DNA of 64,000 nt from Alphaproteobacteria bacterium (lineage in GTDB: Bacteria > Pseudomonadota > Alphaproteobacteria > Micropepsales > Micropepsaceae): positions 114,451-178,450 of the forward strand of contig JANXXU010000007.1 of assembly GCA_025350465.1 (NCBI GenBank), written 5' to 3'. Numbering within the stretch: position 1 is the first letter of the stretch; the number at the start of each line of letters is the position of its first letter. Positions 19,168-29,838 of the stretch are shown piece by piece. The notes beneath the pieces were generated by a model, which was not told where the DNA came from, did not search any database, and was given only the letters and a program-made list of their open reading frames with translations. Made by a program: the position numbers and the translations under genes.

Positions 19168-20313
19168 CTAGACCTTCTCCAACACATGTACCGCGCACGC
19201 CGAGCCCGCGCCGACGACATGCGTCAGGCCGATGCGTGCGCCTTCGACCTGGCGCCGGCCGGCTTCGCCGCGCAGATGCGTCGTCACCTCGTAGATATTG
19301 GCGATGCCCGTGGCGCCAAGCGGATGGCCCTTCGACAAGAGACCGCCGGAGACGTTGACCGGAATGCGCCCGCCCAATGCCGTTTCGCCGCTGTCGATCA
19401 GGCGGCCGGCTTCGCCGTCCTTGCATAGACCCAGATTCTCATAGTGTACGATCTCCGCTGTCGCAAAGCAGTCGTGGAGTTCGACCAAATCGACGTCGTC
19501 GGGACCAAGGCCCGCCATCTCGTACGCCGTCTTGGCGGCGAGGCGCGTCACCGGGTTGAAATCCATGGCGGCCAGATTGTGCTTGGACCACGGATCGCTC
19601 GAGAGCGCCGAGGCGCGCACGCGCACGGCGCGCTTCATCAGGCCGAGCTCCTTTGCCTTCTTCTCCGAACACAGCACCGCGGCCGCCGAGCCGTCGACGT
19701 TCACCGAGCACATGAGCTTCGTGTTCGGGTAGGAGATCATTTCGGCGTTCATCACTTCCTCGAGCGGCGTTTCGACCTGATACATCGCCTTCGGGTTCAA
19801 CGTCGAATGGTGATGGTTCTTCACCGACACCTTGGCGAACTGCTCGAAGGTCGTGCCGTATTTGCGCGAATGCTCAAGGCCCACATGCGCGAAGACCGAC
19901 GGCATCGTCCCTGAGCCGAGCAGGCCTTCGGTCGGGATGCCTTCATCCTTGCCGCCACCGCCGCCGAGAAGCCCTTTGCCCATTTGCTCGACGCCGACGC
20001 AGAGGACGAGGTCGTAGAGGCCCGCCTTGATCGCCGTCCACCCTTCGCGCAAGGCGGTCGCGCCGGTGGCGCAAGCATTCGCGGTGTTGACGACGGGCAC
20101 GCCCGTTTGGCCGATCTGCTTCAAGATGCGCTGACCGACGCCGGCGCTCGCTTGAAACAGATTGCCGCAATAGACGGCCTGCATATCGGCGATGGTCAGA
20201 CCGCAATCCGCAAGCGCGAGCAGGGCCGCTTCCGCGCCGAGGTCGTCGACGGTGCGCTCCGGGAAGCGGCCGAACTTGATCATGTCCGTGCCGACTACAT
20301 AGACGTCGCTCAT
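19168..20313 (-). CDS. Thiolase-family protein (acetyl-CoA acetyltransferase-like)
   Basis: VNTANACATGATALREGW, VELHDCFATAEIVHYENLGLC, GGLLSKGHPLGATGIA. Confidence 0.88.
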   Translation of the reverse strand: MSDVYVVGTDMIKFGRFPERTVDDLGAEAALLALADCGLTIADMQAVYCGNLFQASAGVGQRILKQIGQTGVPVVNTANACATGATALREGWTAIKAGLYDLVLCVGVEQMGKGLLGGGGGKDEGIPTEGLLGSGTMPSVFAHVGLEHSRKYGTTFEQFAKVSVKNHHHSTLNPKAMYQVETPLEEVMNAEMISYPNTKLMCSVNVDGSAAAVLCSEKKAKELGLMKRAVRVRASALSSDPWSKHNLAAMDFNPVTRLAAKTAYEMAGLGPDDVDLVELHDCFATAEIVHYENLGLCKDGEAGRLIDSGETALGGRIPVNVSGGLLSKGHPLGATGIANIYEVTTHLRGEAGRRQVEGARIGLTHVVGAGSACAVHVLEKV

Positions 20314-20326
20314 GGGTTTTTCTCCG

Positions 20327-20758
20327 TCAGGCGGGAATGAAGAAATAGGCGAGATATTTGTTGCCGGCCTTGTCCGAGCGTCCGGCATCGCGGAAGACGA
20401 CCTTGACCGGCATATCGAATCTGAGCTTCGCGATATCGGGCTCGATATCGACCAGGTTGCCCTTGAGCGTGCCGCCGCCGTCGAGATCGACGATCGCCGA
20501 GATGAACGGCACCTTCACGCCCGGAAAATTTCGATGCACGACGGTGAAATTGTAGAGCTTACCGGCGTTGGCGAGCTTCTCAGCCTTCAGCGTGCCGATT
20601 TTCGTGCATTTGGGGCAAGCGCGGCGCGGCTCCATGAAAACTTCTTTGCACGCGGCGCAGCGATGCCCTTCGAGGTAAGGCTCGCCATGTTCGGGAATCT
20701 TGATGAAAGGCACCGCGGGTTTGGGCAGTGCGCTCGTCGTCGGGGCAGCGGACATCAA
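20327..20758 (-). CDS. DUF35/OB-fold zinc-ribbon acyl-CoA-associated protein
   Basis: EGHRCAACKEVFMEPRRACPKC and OB-fold tail; paired with thiolase. Confidence 0.85.
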   Translation of the reverse strand: MMSAAPTTSALPKPAVPFIKIPEHGEPYLEGHRCAACKEVFMEPRRACPKCTKIGTLKAEKLANAGKLYNFTVVHRNFPGVKVPFISAIVDLDGGGTLKGNLVDIEPDIAKLRFDMPVKVVFRDAGRSDKAGNKYLAYFFIPA

Positions 20759-20855
20759 AAGGTCACTCCGTGATCGGCGAAGCTTACGCCGGCCGAACGC
20801 GGACCTGCCAGATGCTTGTGGCGCCGTTGACGCTACGACAATCGAGACCGGCTGG

Positions 20856-22676
20856 TCATGGTGTGCCCAACCCGAGCGTCAACAGCACGGGGACCAGCAC
20901 GGCGATCAAGGCTTCGCCGGCGATGAAGCCAGAGGCCAGCGGTACCAAGTAGGTTTTCGCCGAATTCGGGGCGGTCGCCATCCAGACTGTGCCGATGATG
21001 CCGCCGACGAAGATCGTCGACACGGCGACGAACGGCAGCAGGAGGCCGAGGCTGAGACCGGTCGATGAGGGGACCACCGGCCGGAGCTTCGGACTTTGTT
21101 CAATGAGCGCGAAAACGATACCGAGAACGATGGCGATCGCGGCGGCGATCAGCGCGGTGTGCGGGATGTTGCCGACGCCGCCGACAAGGGCCTCGGCAAA
21201 ACCCGCGGCGCGGCGCGCGGTCGGCGCGGCGAGTTGGGCGTGCTCGCCGACAATGCCATACGTGCTCACCAATATCGGATAAGTCCAGGCGAGCGCGGCG
21301 GCGCCGACGGGCGCGCCGATCAGCTGCGCGATCGTCATCGCTGCCGGCGTCGAGCCGATCAGATGGCCGGTCTTGTAGTCCTGCATCAAACCTTCTGAGG
21401 TCGAGGCGATGGTGCCGGTTGTCGCGTTGCCCATGATGTTGGCGTTGATGTTGCCGGGCGCGATCGCGGCGAACAGGCCCTGCATCATGTTCGACAGCGC
21501 ACTGATCGGACCCCAATTGGTTTCGCCGAGGGCGCGCAAGCCCACCAACATCAGCGGGACGGAGAGCACGATCGCGATCAACGACATCCACACCGGCAAA
21601 CCGAAATAGAGGTTCTGCAGAAAGCAGACCAGGCCCGCAAGCGCGACGATGCCGATGACGATGACGCTGAGCGGAAGATCGCCGCTCGAGGCACTGGCGC
21701 TGGCGAGCCCGCGAAACGCCTCGACCAGCAAGCGCCAACGCACGACGAGGATCGTCATACCGGCGGCGACAATCATGCCGATCGCAGGCCACATGATCCA
21801 GAACAGCACGGCGGTGCGCGTCGGGTGGTCGGGCAGGACGCCGTTGGTCACCAGCTCATACGGCGCCAGGATCCAACCGATCGTGCCGCCGACGAGCAGC
21901 CAGAGCGTGATCCGCAAACCGATGATCATGCCGCTGCCGATGTTGAGCAGGCTGTAGGAAACGCCCACGCCCATCTTGGCGACGACAAAGGAGGCGCCGA
22001 CGACGCCGAGCGTCAACGCGCCGGGGTTCCAGCCCTCGGGGATGAAGGCAAACATCTTGGCGTCTTCGCGAAAGAACATCAGAAGGGCGGAGAGGGCCAT
22101 GCCGATGCCGAGCACGATCGCAGCGCGGCGTGCTTGATCCCACGCGAGGTCGCCTTTCGCGGTGCCGCGCGGCGGGTCGAGCACTTTCAGCGTTTCGGCC
22201 GCGGCGATGCCGTCCGGGAAGGCCAGGTTTTCGTCGACAACGAAATGCTTGCGCATCGGGACGGACAAGAGAATGCCCAACCCCGAGAGCGAAGTCAGCC
22301 AAATGAACGTCTGCAGCGGCGTCGGATTGAGGTGGAAGCTGACAATCTTGGAATCGCGCAGCATGTCGAACGAGGCGAGCACGATGCACATGAAGGCCGT
22401 CTGCGCCGCGCTGGTGCCGGCCGTCTGAACGATGTTGTTCTGCCAGCGGTCGTAACTCTTGCGCGAAATGACGCTCAGAATGACGAACCCGAAGAACGCT
22501 GCGACGATCGAGACGTTCGGCCCGAAGCCGATTTTCAGCACCATGTAGGGGTACGAAACCCCCATGAAGGCCGCCACGATGATTGCGGCGAAGATCGACT
22601 GCACCGTCAATTCGGAGCCGCGAACATGTGTTTCGCTGCCTGAAATCGCTTCGCCCGCTTGCACTGCATCGTCCAT
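20856..22676 (-). CDS. OPT-family oligopeptide/metallophore transporter
   Basis: 606 aa polytopic; GSETHVRGSELTVQSIFAAIIVAAFMGVSYPYMVLKIGFGPNVSIVAAFFGF and NIMGNATTGTIASTSEGLMQDYKTGHLIGSTP. Confidence 0.82.
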   Translation of the reverse strand: MDDAVQAGEAISGSETHVRGSELTVQSIFAAIIVAAFMGVSYPYMVLKIGFGPNVSIVAAFFGFVILSVISRKSYDRWQNNIVQTAGTSAAQTAFMCIVLASFDMLRDSKIVSFHLNPTPLQTFIWLTSLSGLGILLSVPMRKHFVVDENLAFPDGIAAAETLKVLDPPRGTAKGDLAWDQARRAAIVLGIGMALSALLMFFREDAKMFAFIPEGWNPGALTLGVVGASFVVAKMGVGVSYSLLNIGSGMIIGLRITLWLLVGGTIGWILAPYELVTNGVLPDHPTRTAVLFWIMWPAIGMIVAAGMTILVVRWRLLVEAFRGLASASASSGDLPLSVIVIGIVALAGLVCFLQNLYFGLPVWMSLIAIVLSVPLMLVGLRALGETNWGPISALSNMMQGLFAAIAPGNINANIMGNATTGTIASTSEGLMQDYKTGHLIGSTPAAMTIAQLIGAPVGAAALAWTYPILVSTYGIVGEHAQLAAPTARRAAGFAEALVGGVGNIPHTALIAAAIAIVLGIVFALIEQSPKLRPVVPSSTGLSLGLLLPFVAVSTIFVGGIIGTVWMATAPNSAKTYLVPLASGFIAGEALIAVLVPVLLTLGLGTP

Positions 22677-22815
22677 TTGGCGGCTTCCCTCTCTCAGAAG
22701 GCGGGACCCTAGCGAACCCTGATCGACAAGGGCAACATCGACTGCGTCTTTGGCGTGATCACGTCCTGCTGACAGGTATGGGCTGATCGGCGCGGCAAGC
22801 TCATTTGCGGTAGAG

Positions 22816-23325
22816 GTGTTGGTGAAGACGGTCAGAAAAGGCGGCGTCGCTCAGAACGCAGTTGCAGCATGGGTGACGGGAAGCTGCCTGTGCGGCGACG
22901 TGGAGTTGGAGATCGGCTTTCCCGCGCGCTGGGCGTGGCACGATCATTCGGCCGCCAGCCGGCACGCTCACGGCGCGGCCTATGCGACCTATGTCGGCAG
23001 CTGGCGCTCGCGCTTTCGCATCACGAAGGGCGGCGCCAAGATCACCCGCTTCGAAGACAAGGCGACGCGCACCGTCAGAAGTTTTTGCAAGCGCTGCGGG
23101 ACGCCGTTGATGTACGAGCGCGGCCACTCGCCGCAGATGGTGAATGTGCCGCGCGCTTTGTTCGCAAATCGCACCGGCCGCGAACCGCTCTATCACATCG
23201 GCATTCAGGAGCTGCAGGAGTGGACTTACACCGGCGAGAAGCTCGTGCCTCTCAAAGGGTTTCCGGGCGTCGTGTGGACGGGACCGAAGCGGAAGAAACG
23301 GCTCGATCTTGCCGACATGCTGTGA
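22816..23325 (+). CDS. GFA-family (Mss4-like zinc) protein, second paralogue
   Basis: GSCLCGDVELEI, SFCKRCGTPLMYERG. Confidence 0.82.
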   Translation: MLVKTVRKGGVAQNAVAAWVTGSCLCGDVELEIGFPARWAWHDHSAASRHAHGAAYATYVGSWRSRFRITKGGAKITRFEDKATRTVRSFCKRCGTPLMYERGHSPQMVNVPRALFANRTGREPLYHIGIQELQEWTYTGEKLVPLKGFPGVVWTGPKRKKRLDLADML

Positions 23326-23334
23326 GCCGCGCCG

Positions 23335-26034
23335 TCACTTGCCCCGATAGTACGCCGAGATCTCGTTGCCCTTGGCGGCGCGCCAGGAGACGCAGCGGTC
23401 GATGGCTTCGAGCGCGTTGGCGAGCACGCGCGATGAGCCCGCGAGTTGCGGGATCATCGGTTTGAAGAAGCCTTCGAGCGCTTGGTGCTCTTCCGCCGAG
23501 CAGAGTTTCTCGCCGTAAGAAATGAAGGTGGTGCGGTATTCAGACGGTATGGGCGCGCTGATGGCGGCGAAATTCGTCTTGAGCCAGGCAAACGATTCGT
23601 CGCGCCGGTCGGGATCGGCGAAGAGCGCGCGCATGTAGCTGCGGCCTTCGCGCAGGCGCAGGACGCCGGAGACGAAGAAGGCTTCAACCTCCTTGATCGA
23701 GTCTTCGTCGCGCGCGGCGGTCAAGGCGATGGCGGCGTCGGTCCGGAATTGCTGATCGCCGGAGGCTTTGATCGCGGCGATGACGTCGCGCACGGCTTGC
23801 GCGCCACCCGAGTTGACGGCCGCCCACAACGCTGTGGGGCGCAATTCGGGCGGTAGGCCGCCGTTTGCGGCCGGCGCGCGCATATAGGCCAAACCTTTGC
23901 TGGCGAGCGTCGAAACGGTTGCGGGATCTTGCGCTTCCTTGGTCATGAGTTCGGCGAGGGAGGCGCGCAGCAGTGTCGTGGCGGCCGGCTCGCGCGGTTT
24001 CGGGGCGAGCCCGACTTTTGCCATGCGCGGCGTGAGAAGCGCGCGCAGCTTGGTGCGGTACGCAGCCGTGGCCTTCTCGTCCAACAGATCGCCGCGCAGT
24101 TCGGTCAGAAAGAGACCGGCAACCTGGACGACATCCCACTCGCCCTTTGCCGCGAGGTGTTCCAACGTCGCGGCATAGGTTGCGCCATCCGTCTCGCCGG
24201 CACGGAATGCGGCGCGCAGGCTATGCAAGGTCGATATCTGCTCGGCCGGCGTCAGCGCGTCGATGCGCGAGAGCAATGTTTTCCACTCGTCGGCTGAGAG
24301 CGCGAAGCGGTAATAGCCGGCGCCGCCGGCGTTCGGCATCCACGCCGTCGTGCAGCGCGTGATCAACGCCAGCGTCTGCTTGGGTTGATCGAGTATGAGA
24401 CACGTCGATGTCTTGCCGTTCAAGTCGCGCAGACAGACGGGCACGCGCCACACGCGCGTGTCTGCGTTGGAGCTGCGCCCATATGGCGATTGCGACAACT
24501 CGATGGTCGTCTTGTTGTTCTCGCAGGCCGCATGCATACGTACGAGCGGTACGCCCGGTTGATTCAAAAACGTCTCGAAGGCGGGGACGATCTCGGGGTG
24601 GCCCGACCCTTGGGCTAGCGATTCCATGAAGTCGTGAACGTCGGCGGTGGCGTTGGCGAAGCGGTCGATGTGGTGGCGCACGCCGTCGCGAAACTTGTCG
24701 TCGCCCAGATAGCCTTCAAACATGGCGAGCACGCCGCCGCCTTTCGAATAGGTCAGCCCGTCGAAAGCATTGAAGATGTCGCCGGTGTCCTTGATCTCCT
24801 GGCGGATCGCACGAGCGGACGACAAAGCATCATGGTCCATCACCTCCATCTCGTCGCGCAAGGTTTCGCGATCGTATTCGCCCTTCGGGAAGAGCTTCGC
24901 CGCAATCTTGTTTTCCATCCAGGTGGCGAACGACTCGTTCAACCAAATGTCGTTCCACCATTTCGGCGTAACGAGATCGCCGAACCATTGATGCGACAAC
25001 TCGTGCGAATGAATGAGGGTGTGGGTGCGCAGCTGCTGCAGCGAAGCATGCTCGTCGAGCAGCATGCCGCGCTCGGCATAAGTAATGGCGCCGGCGTTCT
25101 CCATGCCGCCTGCCGCAAAATTCGGCGGCGTGATCAGGTCGAGCTTGGGGAAGGGGAATGGCCGGCCGAAATAGTCCTCGAGTGTCGTGACGATCGGCGC
25201 CGTATGCGCGAGCGCGTAGCGAATCTGCTGACCTTTGCCTTTGACGGTGACGCCGCGCAGGGGGATCGGGTGATCGCGCAGTTTGGATTTCGGGATTGCT
25301 GGGCCGTCGACGACGTCGTAGGGCCCGACCGCCATTTCGATCAGATAGGTCGGCAGCGGCACGGTCGTGGCAAACGTCACGCGCTGAATGCCGCTCATCA
25401 CGACTTCGCTGGCAGGCAAGGTGTTGGAGATCACTTGATCGGTCGGCCGCGCCGAGATGGTGATGTCGAACGGCGTCTTGAAACCCGGCTCGTCGAAGCA
25501 GGGAAAGGCGCGCCGCGCCGAGATTGCTTCGAACTGGGTCCAAACGTAGTGCTCGCCGCTGTCGAGCTGGCGCGTCAGGCCGATGGGCGCGTCGTTGAAA
25601 GCGGCATCGAAGTCGAGCACCAGCGTCGCGCGGCCGGCCGGCACTTCTTTCTCGAAACTCAGGCGCGCCACGCCGGTCGGGTGGACCTGTGCGTAGGTGC
25701 CGGCGATAGTCGTACCGTCGGCGATTTCGGCCTGGACCAGCGTGACGTTCAGATCCTTGCCGTGGAGGTAGATTGTCTTGGCGGCCTTCGCGAGCGTCAC
25801 GTCGATGCGCACCATTCCGGAATAGCGCGGCAGATCGGGCCGGATCGTCAGAGCAAGCGTGTAGCGCGCCGGCACCACGGCGTCGCCGAGTCGGCCCAAG
25901 GGGGCGTTCGCATCGCTTGCCGGAGATGGGGCAGTGGCAGCCGGAGGTGCTTTTGGCGCCTTATTCTCAGAGGGACCGCAGGCGGCGATGGCGAGGGCCG
26001 CTATCAAAGCAACAAGGAAGCGTGGCGCCCGCAT
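23335..26034 (-). CDS. M1-family aminopeptidase, lipoprotein-like signal
   Basis: GGMENAGAITY, HSHELSHQWFGDLVTPKWWNDIWLNESFATWME; N-terminal ALAIAACGPSE lipobox. Confidence 0.92.
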   Translation of the reverse strand: MRAPRFLVALIAALAIAACGPSENKAPKAPPAATAPSPASDANAPLGRLGDAVVPARYTLALTIRPDLPRYSGMVRIDVTLAKAAKTIYLHGKDLNVTLVQAEIADGTTIAGTYAQVHPTGVARLSFEKEVPAGRATLVLDFDAAFNDAPIGLTRQLDSGEHYVWTQFEAISARRAFPCFDEPGFKTPFDITISARPTDQVISNTLPASEVVMSGIQRVTFATTVPLPTYLIEMAVGPYDVVDGPAIPKSKLRDHPIPLRGVTVKGKGQQIRYALAHTAPIVTTLEDYFGRPFPFPKLDLITPPNFAAGGMENAGAITYAERGMLLDEHASLQQLRTHTLIHSHELSHQWFGDLVTPKWWNDIWLNESFATWMENKIAAKLFPKGEYDRETLRDEMEVMDHDALSSARAIRQEIKDTGDIFNAFDGLTYSKGGGVLAMFEGYLGDDKFRDGVRHHIDRFANATADVHDFMESLAQGSGHPEIVPAFETFLNQPGVPLVRMHAACENNKTTIELSQSPYGRSSNADTRVWRVPVCLRDLNGKTSTCLILDQPKQTLALITRCTTAWMPNAGGAGYYRFALSADEWKTLLSRIDALTPAEQISTLHSLRAAFRAGETDGATYAATLEHLAAKGEWDVVQVAGLFLTELRGDLLDEKATAAYRTKLRALLTPRMAKVGLAPKPREPAATTLLRASLAELMTKEAQDPATVSTLASKGLAYMRAPAANGGLPPELRPTALWAAVNSGGAQAVRDVIAAIKASGDQQFRTDAAIALTAARDEDSIKEVEAFFVSGVLRLREGRSYMRALFADPDRRDESFAWLKTNFAAISAPIPSEYRTTFISYGEKLCSAEEHQALEGFFKPMIPQLAGSSRVLANALEAIDRCVSWRAAKGNEISAYYRGK

Positions 26035-26120
26035 TGGCGAGGTCCTTCAGGCCGAGAAAAATTCGCAATCGACTGTATTGGCCCTCGAGCGTGCTGCGTC
26101 AACATCTCGCGACTCTCGAC

Positions 26121-26360
26121 TCCCCTCTCTCTTCCACCTTTGGAAGGGAGAGGGGATGGGGGTGAGGGAAGGAGCCCCGCAAGGCGGCCGCGTCTGACAT
26201 TTCGCCACAAGAACGATGCCAGCAATTCTCAAGTTCGACTGCGTTTGAACGAGACGCCCCACGGCCTAACGGAGCGCACCGCTCTCATGCACAACTTGTC
26301 GCGACGGCCATCCCTCACCCCCGGCCCCTCTTCCTTCCAAAGGAGGAAGAGAGAGGGGTG
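26121..26360. repeat. Paired inverted hairpin element (family B, copy 1)
   Basis: TCCCCTCTCTCTTCCACCTTTGGAAGGGAGAGGGGATGGGGGTGAGGGA ... CCATCCCTCACCCCCGGCCCCTCTTCCTTCCAAAGGAGGAAGAGAGGGGTGA. Confidence 0.75.
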
Positions 26361-26444
26361 AATGAGGCGCGTTGCAGCACCGCCAACCAAACGCTAAACC
26401 GTAGCGACACGTTATCCTTCGCCCGAATCGCGAGAGTGGTGCCC

Positions 26445-27224
26445 ATGGTCAAATTCGCCTTGCCGAAGAACTCCAAGATCACCAAGGGCAAAGAGTGGCC
26501 GGCGCCCGCGGACGCGAAAGAGACGCGCGAGTTCAAGGTCTATCGCTATGATCCGGACTCGGGCGCGAACCCGCACCTCGACAGCTATACCGTCGATCTT
26601 GGCACCTGCGGGCCGATGGTCTTGGACGCGCTGATCAAGATCAAGAACGAGACCGATTCCACGTTGACGTTCCGCCGCTCGTGCCGCGAGGGCGTGTGCG
26701 GTTCGTGCGCGATGAACATCGACGGCTCGAACACGCTCGCCTGCACAAAGGCGATCGAGGATGTGAAGGGCACGGTCAAGATTTATCCGCTGCCGAGCAT
26801 GGCGGTCGTCAAGGACCTCGTGCCCGACATGACCCATTTTTATGCACAGTACGCCTCGATCGAGCCGTGGCTGCACACGGTGTCGCCCACGCCCGAGCGC
26901 GAGTGGAAGCAATCGCCGGAAGATCGAGCGAAGCTCGACGGGCTCTACGAATGCATTTTGTGCGCCTGCTGCTCGACCTCATGCCCGAGCTATTGGTGGA
27001 ATCAGGATCGCTATCTGGGGCCGGCGGCGTTGCTGCAAGCGCAACGCTGGCTCGCCGACAGCCGTGACGAGGCGACCGGCGAGCGGCTCGATAACCTCGA
27101 AGATCCGTTCCGCCTCTATCGCTGCCACACGATCATGAACTGCGCGAGCGCCTGCCCGAAAGGCCTCAATCCGGCAAAGGCCATCGCCGAAATCAAACAG
27201 ACGATGGTGAAGCGCTCGATCTAA
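26445..27224 (+). CDS. sdhB: Succinate dehydrogenase iron-sulfur subunit
   Basis: [49 protein letters not shown]. Confidence 0.96.
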   Translation: MVKFALPKNSKITKGKEWPAPADAKETREFKVYRYDPDSGANPHLDSYTVDLGTCGPMVLDALIKIKNETDSTLTFRRSCREGVCGSCAMNIDGSNTLACTKAIEDVKGTVKIYPLPSMAVVKDLVPDMTHFYAQYASIEPWLHTVSPTPEREWKQSPEDRAKLDGLYECILCACCSTSCPSYWWNQDRYLGPAALLQAQRWLADSRDEATGERLDNLEDPFRLYRCHTIMNCASACPKGLNPAKAIAEIKQTMVKRSI

Positions 27225-27228
27225 ATCT

Positions 27229-27393
27229 TTCTCCCCCCGTTCTCACGGGGGAAGTGGCCGAGCGAAGCGAGGTCGAAGCGGGTAAGTCAAAGCCTAGCTT
27301 CCGCCCCCTCTGTCTCGCCGCAAATCGTTCGTGTTCTTCCGTTGATTCCAATGGGGCTCGACACCTCCCCCGCGAATTCGCAGGGGAGGAAAG
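27229..27393. repeat. Intergenic composite palindromic element (family C, copy 2)
   Basis: CTTTCTCCCCCCGTTCTCACGGGGGAAG ... CACCTCCCCCGCGAATTCGCAGGGGAGGAAAG; parallels 13384-13588. Confidence 0.6.
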
Positions 27394-27405
27394 ATGTTGG
27401 CGGGG

Positions 27406-28671
27406 TCACGTGCTTTCGCGAACGACTTTGACCATCGTCGCCGCCAGACGCTGAAGATCGTCGTCGGTGATGACGAAGGGCGGCGTTGTGTAGACGATGT
27501 TGTTGAAGGGGCGGATCCAGACGCCTTCTTCGACGAAGCGGGCGCGTAACGCTTCGCGGTCGATGCGCTCGAGCTCGATGACGCCGATGGCGCCCTTCAC
27601 CCGCACGTCGCGCACGCCTGGCAGGCCGCGCGCAGGTTCTAAGCCCGCACGAAGTTGCGCCTCGATGCGCTTGATCTGCCGGATGCGCGGCTCGCGCTCG
27701 AAGAGGTCGAGCGAAGCGTTGGCGGCGGCGCAGGCGAGCGCGTTGCCCATGAAGGTCGGGCCGTGCATCAGCGCGCGGGCGGGGTCGTCGGAGAGGAAGG
27801 CCTCGAAGATGCGATCGCTGGCAACCGTCGCGGCGAGCGGCGCGGTGCCGCCGGTCAGCGCTTTGCCGAGGCAGACGATGTCGGGAACAACGCCCGCTTG
27901 CTCCATCGCGAACATCGTGCCGGTGCGGCCGAAACCGGTGAAGATTTCGTCGAGGATGAAAATCACGCCGTGGCGGCGCGCGGTTTCGGCGATGCGAGCC
28001 AAGACTTCGGGCTCGTGAAATTTCATGCCGCCGGCGCCTTGGACGAGCGGCTCGACGATGACGGCGGCAATCGAACGGCGCTCGCGGCCGAGCAGGTCGT
28101 CGAGGGCGCGCGTCGTCGCCGCGTCACGCGGCAGATCGACGATGAACTGCTCGGCGAGCGCACCCTTGAACAGCGAATGCATGCCCTCGTCGGGATCGCA
28201 GATCGCCATCGTGGCGAACGTGTCGCCGTGATAGCCGCCCTTGAAGCTCACGATCTTGTGGCGGCCGCGCTCGCCGCGATTGATCCAAAATTGCAGCGCC
28301 ATCTTCAGCGCGACTTCGACGGCGACCGATCCCGAGTCGGAGAAGAACACGCGGTTGAGATCGCCGGGGAGCAGCGCGGCCAGGCGCTTCGCGAGCGTGA
28401 AGGCCTGTTCGTGCGCCAAGCCGCCGAGCATCACATGCGGCAACGTTTCGAGCTGGCGTGCGACGCATTCGCGAATGTGGGGGTGATTGTAACCGTGCGC
28501 CATCGTCCACCACGAGGCGACGCCGTCGATCAACTCGCGGCCATCGGCAAGCTTCAATCGCGCGCCGTGGCCGCCCACAACCGGGATCGGCAGGCTCGCG
28601 GTTTTCATTTGCGCATAGGGCAGCCAGATATGCGGCCAGCCCGCCGCCAACCACTCAGGCGGTTTGCTCAT
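27406..28671 (-). CDS. bioA: Adenosylmethionine-8-amino-7-oxononanoate aminotransferase
   Basis: [64 protein letters not shown]. Confidence 0.95.
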   Translation of the reverse strand: MSKPPEWLAAGWPHIWLPYAQMKTASLPIPVVGGHGARLKLADGRELIDGVASWWTMAHGYNHPHIRECVARQLETLPHVMLGGLAHEQAFTLAKRLAALLPGDLNRVFFSDSGSVAVEVALKMALQFWINRGERGRHKIVSFKGGYHGDTFATMAICDPDEGMHSLFKGALAEQFIVDLPRDAATTRALDDLLGRERRSIAAVIVEPLVQGAGGMKFHEPEVLARIAETARRHGVIFILDEIFTGFGRTGTMFAMEQAGVVPDIVCLGKALTGGTAPLAATVASDRIFEAFLSDDPARALMHGPTFMGNALACAAANASLDLFEREPRIRQIKRIEAQLRAGLEPARGLPGVRDVRVKGAIGVIELERIDREALRARFVEEGVWIRPFNNIVYTTPPFVITDDDLQRLAATMVKVVREST

Positions 28672-29666
28672 GCCTCCATCGGGCGGATGCCGAGCTTCGA
28701 CCATAAGGCGTCGTCTTTTTCCTTGGCCGGGTTCTTGGTCGTGAGCAGTTTCGCGCCGATGAAAATCGAATTGGCGCCGGCGAGGAAACACAAAGCCTGC
28801 AGCTCCTCGCTCATGTGCTCGCGCCCGGCGGAGAGTCGCACCACGGAGTCCGGCATCATGATTCGCGCCGCGGCGATCGTCCGCACGAACTCGAAGCCTT
28901 CGATCGGCGTCGAATCGCCGAGCGGCGTGCCCTTGATCTGCATCAGCGCGTTGATCGGCACGGACTCCGGATGCTTCGGCAGATTGGCGAGCGTCACCAG
29001 CATGCCGATGCGGTCGTCGCGCCCTTCGCCCATGCCGACGATGCCGCCGCAGCACACCGCCATGCCGGCGTCGCGCACGTGGGCCAATGTGTCGAGCCGA
29101 TCTTGCATCGTGCGTGTCGTGATGACCTTGGCGTAGTACTCAGGCCCCGTGTCGATATTGTGATTGTAGAAATCGAGGCCGGCTTCAGCGAGGCGTTCGG
29201 CTTGCGGCTTGGTCAGCATGCCGAGCGTCATGCAGGTTTCGAGGCCTTGGTCTTTCACCGTCTTGACCATGGCGCAGATCGTATCGATGTCGCGGTCCTT
29301 GGGCTCGCGCCACGCCGCGCCCATGCAGAAACGCGAGGCGCCGCCGGCTTTGGCTTGCACGGCGGCGGCCGCCACTTCTTCAACCGCCATCAGCTTGGTC
29401 GCCTTGAGGCCGGTGTCGAAATGCGCCGACTGACTGCAATAGCCGCAATCCTCGGGGCAGCCGCCGGTCTTGATCGACAGCAAGGTCGACATCTGAACTT
29501 CGTTGGCATCGAAGTGGCGCCGATGAATCGTCTGCGCGCGATGGATGAGATCGGCGAAGGGCAGGGCAAACAATTGCGTGACTTCGCCCATCGTCCAATC
29601 GTGGCGAATGACCATGTCGTCTCTAGCCGGCGCGGACTTGAGGCCGCGCGCCAAATCGATGTTCAT
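28668..29666 (-). CDS. bioB: Biotin synthase
   Basis: [57 protein letters not shown]; 4-bp overlap with bioA. Confidence 0.96.
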   Translation of the reverse strand: MNIDLARGLKSAPARDDMVIRHDWTMGEVTQLFALPFADLIHRAQTIHRRHFDANEVQMSTLLSIKTGGCPEDCGYCSQSAHFDTGLKATKLMAVEEVAAAAVQAKAGGASRFCMGAAWREPKDRDIDTICAMVKTVKDQGLETCMTLGMLTKPQAERLAEAGLDFYNHNIDTGPEYYAKVITTRTMQDRLDTLAHVRDAGMAVCCGGIVGMGEGRDDRIGMLVTLANLPKHPESVPINALMQIKGTPLGDSTPIEGFEFVRTIAAARIMMPDSVVRLSAGREHMSEELQALCFLAGANSIFIGAKLLTTKNPAKEKDDALWSKLGIRPMEA

Positions 29667-29756
29667 GAAGCTGGTCCAGGTTTTCTGCAGGAAATCAGCG
29701 AGCTGCGCAGCATAGGGTGAGGCGGCCGCGCGTCAAGGCGAAGACCTAAAACCGCT

Positions 29757-29784
29757 TGTCATTCCCGCGCAGGCGGGAATGACA
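29757..29784. repeat. REP-like palindrome, single copy
   Basis: TGTCATTCCCGCGCAGGCGGGAATGACA, near-perfect palindrome between bioB and bioF. Confidence 0.8.
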
Positions 29785-29838
29785 GTTGGAGGGAACGGCG
29801 AAGCGGCGGCGTTTCAATTGTGAGCTGGGGCGCATAAA

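Noticed and set aside
24634-26361. 575-aa forward ORF
   Set aside because: Antisense to the M1 peptidase; Arg/His/Gly-rich shadow ORF of GC-rich coding DNA
27655-29136. 493-aa forward ORF
   Set aside because: Antisense to bioA/bioB, composition of a shadow ORF
29667-29838. Possible BioR operator (TTATCTATAA-like) between bioB and bioF
   Set aside because: No match seen; only a REP-like palindrome is present
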